64,000 nucleotides of DNA from contig NC_064447.1 in the NCBI RefSeq assembly GCF_023343835.1, forward strand, positions 5,410,001 to 5,474,000, read 5' to 3'. A program made the position numbers and the translations under genes. Position 1 is the stretch's first letter. Each line of letters starts with the position of its first letter. Of the stretch, positions 23,691-38,183 are shown in pieces. The stretch is from Lagopus muta (Eukaryota; Chordata; Aves; Galliformes; Phasianidae). The notes beneath the pieces are model-generated. The model did not search any database. It was not told where the DNA came from and saw only the letters and a program-made list of their open reading frames with translations.

Positions 23691-24506
23691 AAACGACCAC
23701 AAAATATATTTCCTAGAGGATGCTGTGAGCAGGGAGCTTTACGGAGCCTGCGGAGCTACACGGGTTTTGAAAGCAATGTTTATCAGCTAGGAGTTTGTTC
23801 AAAGTTGAAGTCTTCCAGAACTGGGGAATTTAAGTGTGATGAAAGCTGTGAACCAGGATGACGCTTGGCACACTGCATCCAAAGGAAAAGGCACACAGGA
23901 ACAGGAGCTCCCCTCGTAACAAAGATTCACAGCACACACTGAGCCAACTTCTTGAAATCAGAAACCTGCAGGGCAGAACCTACCAGCTGAGCCCAACCAT
24001 GCCCCCTCTCCTGGATCACTTGGCCACAGATCCTAACCAAAGTTCCTTGATTCCAGGTGAAACATGGCTGCATGGCTTTGGGCTGATGGAGCCAATTCCT
24101 GCATCACAGCCGCAGTGTTCAGCACAATGCTCGTGCCCTCAGACAAGCAGCACAATTCTGATATGTGAAAAAGAAGCTCCTTTGCTGAGGATTTGAAGAC
24201 AGAGGTACGAGATAGAGCTGAGCTCTGGCATGGGCTCAGATCTTGAGCCAAGCTGTGCCTTGCGGTGCCCTGCCTCCATCTCCTGCTGGGTGCTGCAGGG
24301 CTGCCTGTGAGAGCAGCAGGCACACAGCCCTGTATGGCATATACAAGCACTGCTGTGTGCAGCTGGAGCAAAATGGAAGAATATCTTGGTTCTAAACCCC
24401 CGTGCTAGTAAGTATTCCCAGCCTGGGGTTGTGAGAATTCTGGAAAATAGTGAATGGAAACAACTGGCTCTAAGTAAGAGTATAAGTTTGATATAGGTTG
24501 TATTAG
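23691..24506. other. Intergenic DNA, no gene recognised
   Basis: No gene or repeat recognised between the orphan CpG island and the next CR1 fragment. The region around 24.2-24.4 kb is moderately GC-rich without CpG clustering. Confidence 0.5.
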
Positions 24507-24746
24507 GAAGGGAAGATTTAGGTTGGATGTCAGGGGGAAATTCTTTACAGAGTGGTGAGGTGCTGGAACAGCTGCCCAGAGAGGTTGTGGATGCCCCGTC
24601 CCTGGAGGTGTTCAAGGCCAGGTTGGATGGGGCCCTGGGCAGCCTGGTCTGGCATTAAATGGGGAGGTTGGTGGCCCTGCCTGTGGCAGGGGGATTGGAG
24701 ATTCATGATCCCTTCCAACCCTGGCCATTCTGTGATTCTGTGATTG
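24507..24746 (+). mobile_element. CR1 LINE, 3'-end fragment
   Basis: Plus-strand CR1 3' region with GGTTGGATGTCAGGGG, ATTCTTTACAGAGTGGTGAG, and CTGGAGGTGTTCAAGGCCAG. It ends in the diagnostic tail ATTCTGTGATTCTGTGATT at 24727-24745. It is 5'-truncated and about 240 bp long. Confidence 0.95.
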
Positions 24747-27700
24747 TAAATGTTACATGTGGCTTTGGAAGAGAATGCAGCAGCTATTGCTCTGTCACAG
24801 TGACAGTATTTCACTGCCCCAGTGAAATGTCTCTGGAGGAGCAGTGTCTGCTTAGATTTACTGGGTGGATTTTCTTTCCAAAGGATCTTCTCATCCAAGG
24901 AAACGGAAGCCATTGCCCCATTCCATACCTGCACCACTCCAGCAGGTCGGGGCTGCACAGCACTGCCTGAGTGCAGCAGCACTTCCTACTGCAACCAAGG
25001 GAGGCTGGAGAACATCTGCACAGCTAATGCTCTCCTGGAAACGTGCTTGGAGCTTTTTGTACAGAAGACAATGACCTTATCTGTTTATTAAATCTGCAGC
25101 TTGAAGAAGGATTTAAGATACAGTCCCTCAAGAAAACATAAAAAATCTACAAATTTGATTCCAATTATTTTTGCAAAAACCAAGGCTTCCTCCAGGAAAC
25201 CTGAGGCCAGCAATAACAGCCTGTTGTGTTAGGTGGCTTCATGCACTGCACAGCTTATTTCTAATTCTTTCTGGGAGCCAGCACCCACCTACATTCTGAG
25301 CTGTTTCCTCAGCCAAAGCTGCTCTTCTCCTGCAGCTCCGAGCTCACGGGGTGCAGGCACGTTTTACCACCCCAGTATTACACAGTGATTTCAGTTCAGG
25401 TACTTCAGCAGTCACTCTGCTTAAGGGTGTTTTGCCTCTGATGCAAATTATTGGGCTGAGCTCTTCTTGCTTCAAGTAACAGTGCTGTGCTGGAATCCAG
25501 GGTTTTTGTCCCAGCCCACTGTGTATTTCACTTCTAGGCTGAGTTCCTATTGCACAGGGTGAATGCTCTAGGACCCAGAGCAAGCTCAGCCCTGTTGTGT
25601 TTTCATCCATCCAAAATATCTCCTCAATAGATTTATAAAACCACCGGACAGTTTTTAAGTTGGCAGAATAATCATTTCTTGTTTGTCCTAACAGTATGAG
25701 CCAACAATGAATCCCAGCTGTTCTACTGCCTGCTGAATTGGACACACTCAGGTGGTGCAGTAAGATACAACAGAGCCAGATGTGTTGTTTGATAAACATA
25801 AATACATTGAAACGCTAAAAATGTACACTGCCCTGAGCCAGCCTGGGTTCCACCCTAACATCCCTAGAGCAGCTCTGCACTTCTCAAGGTTTCCAGCCAA
25901 CGCTGGCCCCAGGCCCCACCTCTCACGATGCTGCTGGGCACCTCAGTACCCAGGCACACGCTGTGCTCCTGGATCTCCCTGTGCTCCAACACCGTGCCAC
26001 GCTACCGCATCGTGCTGCGCTCCTGGATCATGCCATCCTCCTGGATCACGCTGTGTTCTGTCCCTGCAGGAACCCCAGTGGCTCAGGACTGCACGCAGAC
26101 CCCACACCACAGGGCTGCAGAGCACGTCCTCACCGCCACCAGGCTCAGAAGCGGCTTTTAAATAGGTCAAGTGATCTCTGAACATCGTGTCTGAGATCAG
26201 ACCCTCCTGTGCAGAGGCTTTATTTATAGCCACGTCTGTGTCTGTACAGATACAGATACGGGTGCAGAGGATAGGACACATCCTTCAGCATCCACAAGGG
26301 AGTAGTTGCTTCTCATTAGACCCTTGGACTTTGTTCCTTTGGGATTTCTCATCTTGAAGTGCTGCCAAAGATGTTGTATTGTATCCAGATGGAAGGTGAC
26401 AAGCACTATATAACCAAATTATAAAATGAATCAAGTCGTTTGATATTTGAAAGAAAAAACGCTTCTCCCAGAGCTCATAATTTATTAAAACCCAAAATCA
26501 AGAGCTGAATATTTATAGTTTACTTTTGTTCCTCTTTCTTGAGCTCTCTAGACACAGACTTTGTTCAGTTGGCCTAAAAAATGAGCTCCACATGCTGAAA
26601 GAACAAATCTGCAGTGCTTTTCCAGATTTATATCCTCACGGAAGAAACAAAGCTTCAGTGCCTGTTTCAGTGAGGCAAGCGGGCTGAAGCGCCTGCCTTC
26701 CCACCAGCCAGCTTTCTGGCACTCTCCCCCTCAGGCTCTGGCCATGCACTATAATGCTGCGAGGCCTGGAGCCCATGAAGGGGCTGCTCGGTGTGTTCTG
26801 GTCCCAGGGCTGCTGCACAGTGCTGTAGGAGTTCTCAGCCATATGCACATGTGTGTGCACCACTCCTGGACCTTCCCAGTGCTTTTAGTTACATTCTAAA
26901 GCCCGGATATTTTTAGTTGCTGCATATTCGTGCATGTAGTGAAGTTCTGAAATGTAAGTGCTTTGCACAAAGGCGGACACTTTGGAGAAAATCCAGCAGC
27001 AAAAGGGACAGCTGAACCACTGCTTCTCTGCACTGCTGCAGTTCATGGGTTCCAGTGCAAACACCTCAAAATACAGTTTTATTGACACGTGCAGAAGGAC
27101 AAGCCCCCAGCTGGAGCTGCAGGTCAGTACTTCAGGACCCAGCCACCAGAGAAGGAATCGTCCTTGAGACAGTGATGGCACAGGGAGGGACAGGTGTTGG
27201 GGGATGCTGCGACCAAGATGAAGCAACCAAGTCCCTTGCTGTTGTAGGCATTCCTTTGGAATCAGCCTGACACAGAAGTGACATCTGCATGCCTTGCCAG
27301 CAGCTGCACGGCTGTGCAGCACAGAGCGCTAATGTCATACATGGGACTGTGCTCCTTCTGTGGGGCAGAGATGCCCCGGAGGCAAAGCGTTGATCCCAAA
27401 GGAACAGCCTTAGAATTGGTATTTACTCCAGGCTACTGAGATGGCAGTTACTGAGTTTCACAGTTTTTTTCTCTGCTTAAGTAATTATTTCAAGCCGGAA
27501 GACACCATTATGAAAATCTGCTTTGTGTACAGCAAAGAATTTCTACCACTGAGTTTTACCGAAGGAAGCATAACTGCCCAGAAAAGCAGAGTACCCACAT
27601 TATGCTTTGCCATAACAGGATTTTCCTTCCAGCACTAAAAAAATCATTTTTTCATAGGCTATTCAGCAAGAAGCAAGCAAGTGGCTTGGTACATACACTT

Positions 27701-28340
27701 CCAGCAACATACACAATTACACAGTACAGCAATGCTTTGCAATTACACAGCCTTTTTCATTCAAATGCAGCACATCACTTTGCAAGCATTCATTAAATAA
27801 CTTGCACAGCATCCTTGGTGATAAAAGTACACACATTAACTGTGCCTCAGAGTCAGGGACCTGCTCAGGGTCACATGTTGAAGGCAGTAGGAAACACAGG
27901 CACCTTCTCTGTCTTTACCCAATGCCAGTTCCTATCTGCATTTTCCTCTGTTCAGACTTGAAATACAGATGACTGAAGCCATCTTTCTATTCCAGTTGGA
28001 AAGAACCCATGTGTCAAATCTAGAACGTGAAAACATCATATTTTTCTACAAATATATGCCATAAAAGGAGGCCTTTTACTAGTAAGAGCTTGCAAATTCA
28101 TTGTCCTTTAAATTCTGAAGCATCTCTGCATATTTTTATGATTTTCACTTTGCCACCTCTGAAGTGGAACGTATTCCCTTAGTAGCACAAAGCAACACTG
28201 CATTGAAGTGAAGAATCATATCCAAGGATGGGGCTGAGAAAGAGACGACTTAAACCCAGAAATAGGATTGCTTCAGTTAAAGACTTCATCTAGAACTTAC
28301 ATTTATTTTTCTCTGCTTATCAGAAACACTGTTATTAAAA
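24747..28340. other. Intergenic DNA with adjacent inverted repeats and a degenerate minisatellite
   Basis: No gene recognised. Two inverted repeats lie back to back at 24794-24804 (GTCAC-A-GTGAC) and 24808-24828 (ATTTCACTG, 3-base loop, CAGTGAAAT). A degenerate low-copy tandem repeat lies at about 25955-26055. The rest is unique-looking. Confidence 0.5.
25955..26055 (+). repeat. Degenerate minisatellite-like tandem repeat
   Basis: The block CTCCTGGATC recurs three times (ending at about 25975, 26029 and 26047), and each copy sits next to CTGTG/GTGCTGCG-type sequence. Unit spacing is irregular, so it is a low-copy, diverged tandem array. It explains the His/Arg/Ser-rich open frames in this area. 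Confidence 0.55.
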
Positions 28341-28473
28341 TCATAGAATCACAGAATGGCCTGGGTTGAAAAGGACCACAATGATCACCTAGTTTCAACA
28401 CCCCTGCTATGTGCAGGGTTGCCAACCACCAGACCAGGCTGCCCAGAGCCACATCCAGCCTGGCCTTGAAAGT
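28341..28473 (-). mobile_element. CR1 LINE, short 3'-end fragment
   Basis: Begins with the inverted tail TCATAGAATCACAGAATGGC, followed by GGTTGAAAAGGACCACAATG and the GGTTGCCAACCACC-type CR1 3' UTR sequence. It ends within the CCAGCCTGGCCTTGAAAG block. About 130 bp remain. Confidence 0.92.
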
Positions 28474-31400
28474 CTGCCTGATTTTCCATTTAGCACCGAG
28501 CTGAGCATTTCAGCAACTGCATTTACTACTGTGCAAAGTGTCGCGCTGACACTTCAGCACAGCCATGTCCTGGGGCACCAAAGTGCTGCTAGCTCTAGGG
28601 GAGCCAGAAGGAAGAGAGTTACATACAGTGCAACTTGCTGAAAGCCATCCCACCACATCCCACTATACATCATTTCCCAACAGCTTCTTTTTTTTTTAAA
28701 TTATTTATAAAGGGATGGATGAGAAGTATTAATTAATAGAGTCATTATTGGAAATGGATGATAGCTTGGACTCAGAAAGCCCCATCCACTGCTGCTTGCT
28801 GGCAGAGCTGCTCTGCCATTGCATCCCTGTTATAGGAGGACGTTGACCTGACCAGATCTTTGTTCTGACCTACAAATGCAGGTTGCACAGCGGGGACTTC
28901 AGGAATTCCTAAACTGGAAATATCCAGACCTCTGTGCCCACTGATGAGCAGTGAATCTTTTCTTCAATCCTTTTATTTCTGTTTCCCCTGCATTCACAAT
29001 GAAATTCTTCACTATTTCAGCCAACTGTAAATGTTCAGGTGCCTTTTTTTCACACATGCAAACTTTTATGGCCCAAATGGCTGCAGCAGCCTCCACACAG
29101 AGGTGGGCAGCCCCACAGGGGGTGGGAGGAACAGCCTGAGCGGGTATTTCTCACCTTTGCTGGGTTCACTGTCACAATTCCCATTTCCAGGGGATGCCAC
29201 GTGAATTAAACGTTTTGACTTTGTGTGGTGCATACGGGTGAAGGACGTGAAGGCTCAGACAACTGGCTGAGGTGAGACGGCATCCGACTGCCCCAGCAGC
29301 GTCTGGAGGGAATGCCTGATGGGAGCTCACAGCTCTGCAGCCATGCGTCTGGGTTACAGTGCTGTTCCCAAACCTATCTGAGAGATACAATGTGAATTTG
29401 AAACTGGCTCAAATGCATTGCAGCACAAATCTCTGCTGTCAGTGGCTTCACATTAAAGAGTCATTTATTGCAAATTCTACGACTTACACCATGTAAAACA
29501 AAGCTACAATTTTAAAGATCAGAGGTGAGTGTGAGGGCTGGCCATCAGCACCTCTGGCCTGGAGCCTGCCAGCAACATGGGCACAGCTCATGGGAAGGAT
29601 GCAAAGAAGCTGAGAGAGGAACGGAAATCTCCTCTTTTCACTTCCTCCCTAGTTCTAGTCCTCCCACTAATAACACCCCAGGGAAAATCAGTGCAGAAGA
29701 GTTAACAGACACTGGAGGAGAACACTGACAATCGCTTTGTCATCCAATTCATTCTTTTCCATTGTTGCTTTTTCCCAATCAGAATCACTTTGGATTTATT
29801 GCCTTCCTTCTGGATCCTTCTGGAGAGCAGCTTCTCTCAAAGATGAGCTGTAGGGAAGCAGAGCAAACGCTTGCAGACAGACCTCCCTCTTTTTACCTGC
29901 CACTCATGTGACTGTGCCTGCTGTTCCCATGGCAGGCACAATCACACACCATTCACAAAGGACACATGAAGACAACTCGATGTGTTTCCTGCACCACTTG
30001 TGGAGCTGGAGATGAGGGCTCCGCCGCTCAGTTCTCTTCTCCCATGCATGGTCTGTAAACGTGGAGATTCTCTTCTATTTTTCAAACGTGTCCTCAACTG
30101 AATGCCATTGGGCATTGAGATTTAGGAAAATAAGTTCTGAATTTTCAGATCCTGCCAAGTAAGACCAGTTGAATAAGCTTTCATTTCATGTTCATTTCTG
30201 AGCATAGAAGTTAAGTGCTAATTTTATTGGGTTATTATCCATTGAAATACACCCAGATAGGGACAATAACTCCGCTAATGGCATCTGTAATTATTTTATT
30301 ATAGTTGCTGAACTCTACAGCAGTGAATATTAAAAATATTCTGCACTGGGTTGAAGCCAAGAGATAATCTAACCATCACAAATTCAGGTGGAATAGCTAT
30401 AAAAGTTCATATGTGCAGTATTAAGTCCCCAAGATGAAAACCATCAGTATCTCTCTTGCCTTCTCATCTCTAACTCAGTGTGATGCTTCTAGGCTGTTTA
30501 GAAGCATGTATTACTATTTCAAACACATTAACATCTTCTTTTTTTTCCCCAGGAAAGATTTGTATACTGAAAGAAATGTTCTCCTCCACTGTCCTCATTC
30601 TACACCCCTCCAGCTGCCTGCTGCAGCACACGGTGAGCCAGGGCACTAAGCCTGCTCTAGACAAGGAAATCAAGGAAATCCCCTGCCCATGTGTATTTTT
30701 GCATCCCACTTCTACTGCTTCCCAATTACAGACCTTGCACACTGGTCTTTAGACGGCAGAAATGAACAAAGATGCACCCTTTTAGACACATTATGTTAAT
30801 TTTCACCAAAATGAAAAAATACGATGCAGAAAACACGATGTGTCATGTGGATGAGAACAATGTAATTAAAAAAAAAAAAGCACAAGCACAAAGCTTGAGA
30901 AAAAGAATCGGAAGAATTCACAGCAGGCAGAGAAGCATATTAAACATCTGATCACATCACTGCCTCTGTTATGATTTGGCCTCAGAAAGCCCCAAACGAA
31001 CTCACAAAATATCTAACAAGAGCAAATGAGCACTACTGAAAGCACGTCACAGGTACCTGGAGCCAGGTTTTACACCTGGTAAGCACCAAGCTACCAAACT
31101 TGTCCTGCTAGGAGCAGTCAGGTTCAGGCTCTTCAAAACTCTGACAGAGCTAAGCCAGCAAACAAGACCAAACAAACTCTCCAGATATGACAAAGCTCCG
31201 ACATTCTGTGTGAGCAGCCACTCCAGGTCCTGCAGGCTCCCACACCCTGGGCTTCCCATCCATGGACACAAGTGGATTTTAATGAAGGTTGGGAGCTTCC
31301 TGGCCAGCAAGGATGTGAATCCACGGGCTGGCAGCAGAGCTTGATGCAGCTGCACTCCTAATGGGGACACACAGAATTAACAATAGATTAAGAGCTGTTC

Positions 31401-34400
31401 AAGCATGCTTTATTCATTCTGCATGTTGGTCTCGAATTATTTATGATTTTTCCCATCATCTGAGCAGATACTTTTTCTGTAGAGAAGGCCAATGTCTAAT
31501 GTTTCCTCCCCAAAAGACAATTTAAAGGAGAAGGGGCTAGACAGCTAATACTTTATCCACAGAAGAAAATAATTATTAAAACAGACAGCTGTCATTACTT
31601 AATGACGTTACATTGATTGAAGCCTGCTCTGTCACAGGCTGTGTATCTCACCCTCTCCACATCACATGTGAGCTCGAGGAACCAATTCCACTGAAAACCA
31701 CTCTTTTTCAAGCACAGTGAGATAAAGCAATTAGTTTACAAGCTGCTCTAATTTGCTATGGGGTACACAGCTGTAAACACTGACATAAAAGAAATGGAGG
31801 GAAATGTGTGTGAGGGCATTTCCAGTCTGACTGAGCCTTTGGTTAAACGTGGGTTTGGTTTTCACACAGTTCTCACCTCCCAGGAGGGAAATAGGGGTGA
31901 GCCAGAAAGCTAAGAGTAAGCTGGAATGATCCAAACTACCTACAACTGTAAGGCCAAAGCCACGGCTTCAAATCCAGAGTAAAAGGCAAAGAAAATACAA
32001 AAGAAAAAAAAAATCAAAGAAAGGAAACATATCCCATTGCCATGTTTATTGGATTTAAGGGCCTGATTCTGTTCTATTCCCAGGAGTAAAATACAGGAAG
32101 AGTTACAGAACACTTGTTGACAACAAGTGACTATAGCTATGGGGGAGAAGAACATGCTCTGGAGTAAGTGCTCCAAAACTCTCATAAATCGACACTGGAA
32201 TGGACTATAACCATTGTATTTCCATGTCTGTTACAACACAGCACAGCAGGACTCTCCATAGCAACTCAGAAACTGCCCCATCCAAGCGTTTCCACTCTGC
32301 AACACCAATCCTCCCCTATCCTTGCTTCTCAAAGAAAATCAATGTATTTGAGTTTTGAAATAGCACTTGAAGCCTGGGTCCCAGCTCCAGTGCCACTTGA
32401 AGTCCTCTGCACTCTATCAAACAGCAGCGACAGGAAGCATGAGTAACATTGCTCTTGTGATGAAGAGAGGTATTGAAAAATGGGGTCAAAGCTAGAAAAG
32501 GATCTCTCAAATCCCTTCAATACCTCATAGTAACAGCCTCTCGGGGCCCTCTCCTTCCAGCACATAGTGCAGAGATTTAATGATCTGGTAGGGCTCTATA
32601 AGATGAAGTTTTATCCATGCTCCTCACATGCTCCCTCCTCTGCTGTACAATCAGCCTTTGCCAGGACAAAAGTGTCCCAGTTCACAGTGTGACCCCAACA
32701 GAGGTGATTTGGGACAGCTGATGGTTGGGCTCCTGCAGCCCTGCTGTCCCTGCCAGCACGGCAGTGCTTCTGGCAGATGCCAAGCAGGCAGCTGGAGGTG
32801 ATAACATCATGTTTTATCCATTAATCCAGACCTTGTTTGTTAAACCCCTTGTTTGTTAGTATTTCCGTTGTGTTTCATTCTAAACATCTCATTAAAACTT
32901 CACGACAAAAATCTGTCCTTGCACAATTTTCCTGGAGAAAGAAGACATTTCACAAGGCACTTTGGGAATCAATAGGACAACACGCTTACTTTCCTTGAAC
33001 TAAGAAAAAACCACATTCTGGTAGAGAAACTGCATACATTATCCATACCAGTGATGCACCAGTCAGTGCTCCTACAAACTCAATTAACTTCCCCAGTTTG
33101 CTAGCACAACATGCTTGCTTAGGAGAAATTAATAAGAAGATTTTAATGAACTGACACGACTGTGCTCCCTGGAAGGATGGTTGTAATTCCATACTCCTCT
33201 AGGAATAGGTCGTCTCCTTTATACAGGTGGAGAATTTAGGAGAAATCTAGAAGAGCCATTTCTGGGAGTGCTATGCATCCTGCTCCCACACAAACTAAAT
33301 GAAGTCTTCCCTGGCCAGCATCCCGAGAGATTAGTGGTATTCAAACAGCTATTGAATCTGCCAATAGCTGAGATGCAGAACTGCAAATATTATATTTAGC
33401 ACTTGAGATTCTTTAAACGTGAACAGTCAGTTCTTACAACACAGAAGTAGGTGGTTTGGTTATTTTTTTCTACTCTACTGACTAAGGAGAGCACAGAGTG
33501 AGATGAACCGTTTGAAATAGTTTGGACAACAATGAAAGGACACTGCTGTTGAACTTGGAATCAGAGAATTCATAGCTAGCTCTCTGCATTACTACTCACC
33601 TCCATGCACAGCTGTGCACGGTACGTAAAGAAAAAGTTCAGCTGAGTTCAGTTGATCCTGAACATGCAAAATGCCCAGTAGCTTCAGCAGAGGTTGTGCT
33701 GAGCCTCCAAGTTTTATCTGGGAGCTTGCTTTTCGTGCCTTATTCAGATTGTTAATCCTGCTCAAATGCTTCCTGCAGAGCTCTGCATGCACAGCACAAC
33801 CCAGCCCTCCTGCACCCCTTTCGGGCACAGCACGTACCGTCAGTGAGGCTGGGACAAGCTCAGCTGTAGGACTGATGTGTGCTGCTAGATAGAAGGAGCA
33901 AATGTATTCCCACTTGCAACAAAATGAGGTGTAGAAAGATTCTGGGATCTCTGCTGTTCAGTGCTACAACCAGCAGTATAAAATGAGTTTTGTTACGGCT
34001 GTACCCCAAAAGGCTACATAGAAAATTAAAGCTCTACCTATTGCTCTGCCTCTTGAGTACAGAAGTGCTGAGTTTTGTGACATTACCAACTGCATGCAGG
34101 TACGCTGTCAACAGCAAAGTAAAGTAATTTGTACCCCCGATGCTTTGCTGAGAAGCAAAAAAAGCCCCTCTGAGCACAGGCTTAACTCAAGAAACACTCC
34201 TGCTGCCTGTGATTCCCAGCCGCTCTGCAAAGCGGCTTTTGCAGCCTCTGATGCTCTAAAAAAAGAGAGAAGCTAAAAGCTGCAGTGATTCATAACTGCC
34301 TTTGGGAGCTTGCAGGCAACCTGCTGCAGACCTTTGGCATTCTGCAGTTCCTTCAGCTAATGAGTGACAGTAAGTGGTGAAGTGCCTGCCAGCAGCAGCA

Positions 34401-37400
34401 ATTCAGGTACTGCCAAACATCCCAGCATCACACCACAAGATCTCATGGAGAACTCCTGCTTTCATTTATATCCTATTAGGGATTTTTAAAACCCTTGGCT
34501 TCCTGTCTCATGAAGTCAATGGAACAAGCCATGTGCTCTACAAGCAAAGGAAACGCCACTCAGATGGCCTGCAATGGCTTTATCTGATCTTGCATTTATT
34601 CCATAGCCTTTTTGTTTTATAGGCCAGTCATATATCTGCACTGAGCGATTACGATGCTCTTTCATGCTCAGTCAGACTTTGACCTGCAGTAATCACAGAT
34701 TATTGGATATTGTTTCTCCTCAGGGACTGAATCTGCAACCTTGGGCCTAGATTTGGGATTGAATTTGGGGTAAAAATATCCAGATTGGGCCACGTTTATG
34801 GCAATCATAATAAATGGTCCCAGACTGAATTCAGCTTTGAAATCAATCTTTCTTTCTACTGACAACAGAAATAGTAGCTTATGCATAGACTAATAAAGTT
34901 GTTCTATTATCTGCTCATTTATCCTGTATCATGAAAACATGGTACTTGCTGTTTGCTTCCTTTGTGCTTTAATTGCTAGTCCTTCAGAGCAAAGATCAGC
35001 TCTTTCACTTGCATACAGCAAACAATAGAATCTCATTCTTGAATATTAATTAATTTGCTGCATAGAAATTATTTTCATTTCTGATGATGCACTGGAAATT
35101 TGAAGCCGGGGGAAAAACACTCTTCAGAGAAGTGCTCTTGACAAGCAGAGTTCTCCTTTCTGAGCAGTTCTTATGGCAGGAAGAAAGATCAAGCTGCTCT
35201 GAAGTCCTGAGCAGAACAATTGCACATTCACCATGTGCTTTATCTTGCCATGCTAGAAGCACCACTTATTTTAAGGGAGCAATTGTTTAATCATACTGAA
35301 AACAGAGCCCTGACATGAGGTTCTGAGAACTTTCTGCTCTCCTTCTCATACTGAGCATGGCTTCTGGGGCTGACATTCAAGGATATCTATTTTAGGCAAA
35401 AATAAATTGACCAAATTTTAGTCACGTAGTGGCAAGTTGCATTTACAAGGCTGCATTTTGATCAGTTTTAAAAGAGCTATTACTGATGTGCCCACAGGAA
35501 ATCACAGAAGGGATGCAGACATCGTTGCAGTGTTCTTTGTCTTTGAGGTTATGAACACTTTAACATGCAAAACGCCACTCAGATAGCTTTTAGGCAGTGC
35601 TTATCCACCTCTGGTTTGGATTATGTGTGTTGAAGCCATTCCTTTACCTAGGAACACAAACTAGAAAATAAATATTTTCATTCTATTTCCTTTCTTTTCT
35701 ACTTCCCAGGTTTTCCATTTTTTCAGCCTCTTCAGAGAGGAACAATAGTATCAAGTCAATATAAATAAAGCCCAGCTGATTGCATCGATAACAAGTTAAA
35801 CTGTCTTGATTATCTGGTACCAACAGTCAGTGTGCTGTGGTCTTTGTAAGCCAGCCTTCCCACAAATACCTGCCCTTGTTTCTCGCACTTACTTCAGGTT
35901 TACTTGCACTGAAAACTTTTGCCTGAGAAACACTGCAATTTTCAGCTGAGCAATTTCCTTCCCTGATGACTTTTTTTTTTTGGAGGATGACACATCTACA
36001 GGCTGAGCCCAAAGGACAAATAGTGAATAGAAATAAAAATACTCAGAGCTATTTTTTTATGCTTTGGTGAAATGAATACATGCTCTCTTCAGTTCTCCCA
36101 GTGTCTGAAACCACAAGAGTTCTCTTGTACATGAGCAATTTTCACTGACGTAGCCACAGCTCTGAGAAAACATTTTCATGTATGGAAACCATCTAAATAC
36201 TCAAATATTAACAAACGCTGCATATCTTGAGTATTTATTATTCAATAAACCCTCCTCCCCCAGTTCCAGATTTTCATATTTAAAAAGATGCTTTCCATTA
36301 TTTATCATTAAATTCAACTCCCAGTAAGAGTCTGCTAAGGGAATAAAACAAGTCTTCAGAGCATTCTACAATTAGCATACCCTCATCATGCTCCAGTAAT
36401 TATCTCCCCAGAGACTTCAGTTGGGATGCCACGCTGCTCTCATCACTACAGCATTCCCATGGGGGAAATTAAGAGGCAAAACACCAAGATTACTCAGATG
36501 CCACATTTATTGTGCATCAGCCACTGATCTTCTAGTCTTTTTGCATTTGACTCCAGCCAACAGCGCCCAATACCAGCACAGCTGCATTTGTGCCAGGCTA
36601 CTTAGGGTAGGTCATGATGGATCAGCATGGAATTTGTTTTTAATTTACAGGGAAGAATAATCCTTCAATAACTCAGTATTGCCCAGAAAATATAGGCACT
36701 TTGTTTCTCAGGAGGCATCAGGGAGAAGAGTGGTTGGGTGTGACAGTGTACTTCTATACACTGTGCTGTTCCTTTCTCTTCTCTCCTTTGCTGCCTCCTC
36801 CACAGTTAACCTGAGAAAAGTCAATCAATTTTGCCTTCGTTCTCCAGGACTTCTTTGCTGCATTATTCTTCTAGTCCCAGAAAATGTGTGACTTCTTCCC
36901 AAGTCCCTGGCTCCCTTTTTATATTCATATGGCATAAAAATGTTAGTAGACCATGTTAAAACTACTCAATCAATCCTATTAAAAAGTGACAATTTCTAAT
37001 TTTATGGACTACATGTAATTAAAAACTATCTGATCATATGCAGGAAAAATTCAATGTCCCAGTTCTCAAGCCTCTTCACACTGCAGTCCTAGAGATTGTT
37101 TCAGTACAACTCCAATGTTAATCAGTACTAGTTGGTGTTATACAAGCAGAAAGGAAAATATCCCTCTTAAAATCAATTTCTAACAGGAATTTCTACCAGC
37201 TGCAGGTATTGAGAAATGCATGTAGCCAGGTTTCTCTGAATTAAACCAGGAAATCTGACTGCTGTATTTTTACCCATAACGAATCTCCCTGCTTGGTTTA
37301 TACTGAATGGGCATCAGTCATAGCCAAATGTCAGGACTGTATGCTTGATAAATCATGACTAACACTACATTGTATTGCAGTAACCAACTGTTTATTTCAG

Positions 37401-37864
37401 AGTTGCCAACATTATGCAACTCCTTAGAAATATTCAGAAAAACAGATGTGTGGCACAAAAATCCCCGTCCTACACCAAGCTGTGTATGATCTGATCTCAG
37501 ATCTTACAGAAGGCATCTGCAAAGCCCTCTGAAGTTGACAGGGGCATTTCTGGTCACCTATGGAGCAAAGACTGATAAGGGAGATGGATTTAAGGACCTA
37601 TTTATAGGAGTAGTGTATGAACGCAATCTCATCAGACATTCCTATTTGATGTCTTCCAATATTTAAACAATTTAAGAGCATATAGAATGAACATTTCCAA
37701 GTTATAAGTAGCTTGTAAGAAATCCTATTCAACAGAGAACATAGTTTCACTTTTAGTTTTCCTTAAAACAGTTTCACGGGAGAAAAATCTGTCTCAGCAT
37801 GGTATATACCTAACAGCCCACTGATCAATGCAAGATTTACAAACCAATTTCAGAGACTGTCAAT

Positions 37865-37883
37865 ATTTATTTATTTATTTATT
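37865..37883 (+). repeat. Microsatellite, (ATTT)n
   Basis: Between four and five uninterrupted ATTT units. Confidence 0.9.
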
Positions 37884-38156
37884 ACTCCCTTCCTTTCAAT
37901 GCTACCTTTGTACATCCACAAAGACCCCATAACTCACACCTAGGACTATTTCTAAACCTGCTGAAGTTCTTAATCCTAACCAAGGACTTGACAGAGCCAT
38001 ACCTAGAATGGAAGACAACACTTCTGTATAAGTGCAATAGTGTTAGGAAGTGTTTATTAAAAATGTGCACAGGCATGGATACTCCTTTCTCCTCAAATGG
38101 AGTGGCATAGCACAACCCATAAGCAAGATGTTCTTAGTCTCAGTGGTCTAGGAAGG

Positions 38157-38183
38157 AAAAAAAAAAAAAAAGAGAGAGAGAGA
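38157..38183 (+). repeat. Poly(A) run followed by (AG)n
   Basis: About 15 A residues passing directly into six AG dinucleotides. Confidence 0.9.

Noticed and set aside
33556..33580. GAATCAGAGAATTCATAG as a possible CR1 tail
   Set aside because: The following sequence lacks the CR1 3' UTR block, so the resemblance is too short to call.
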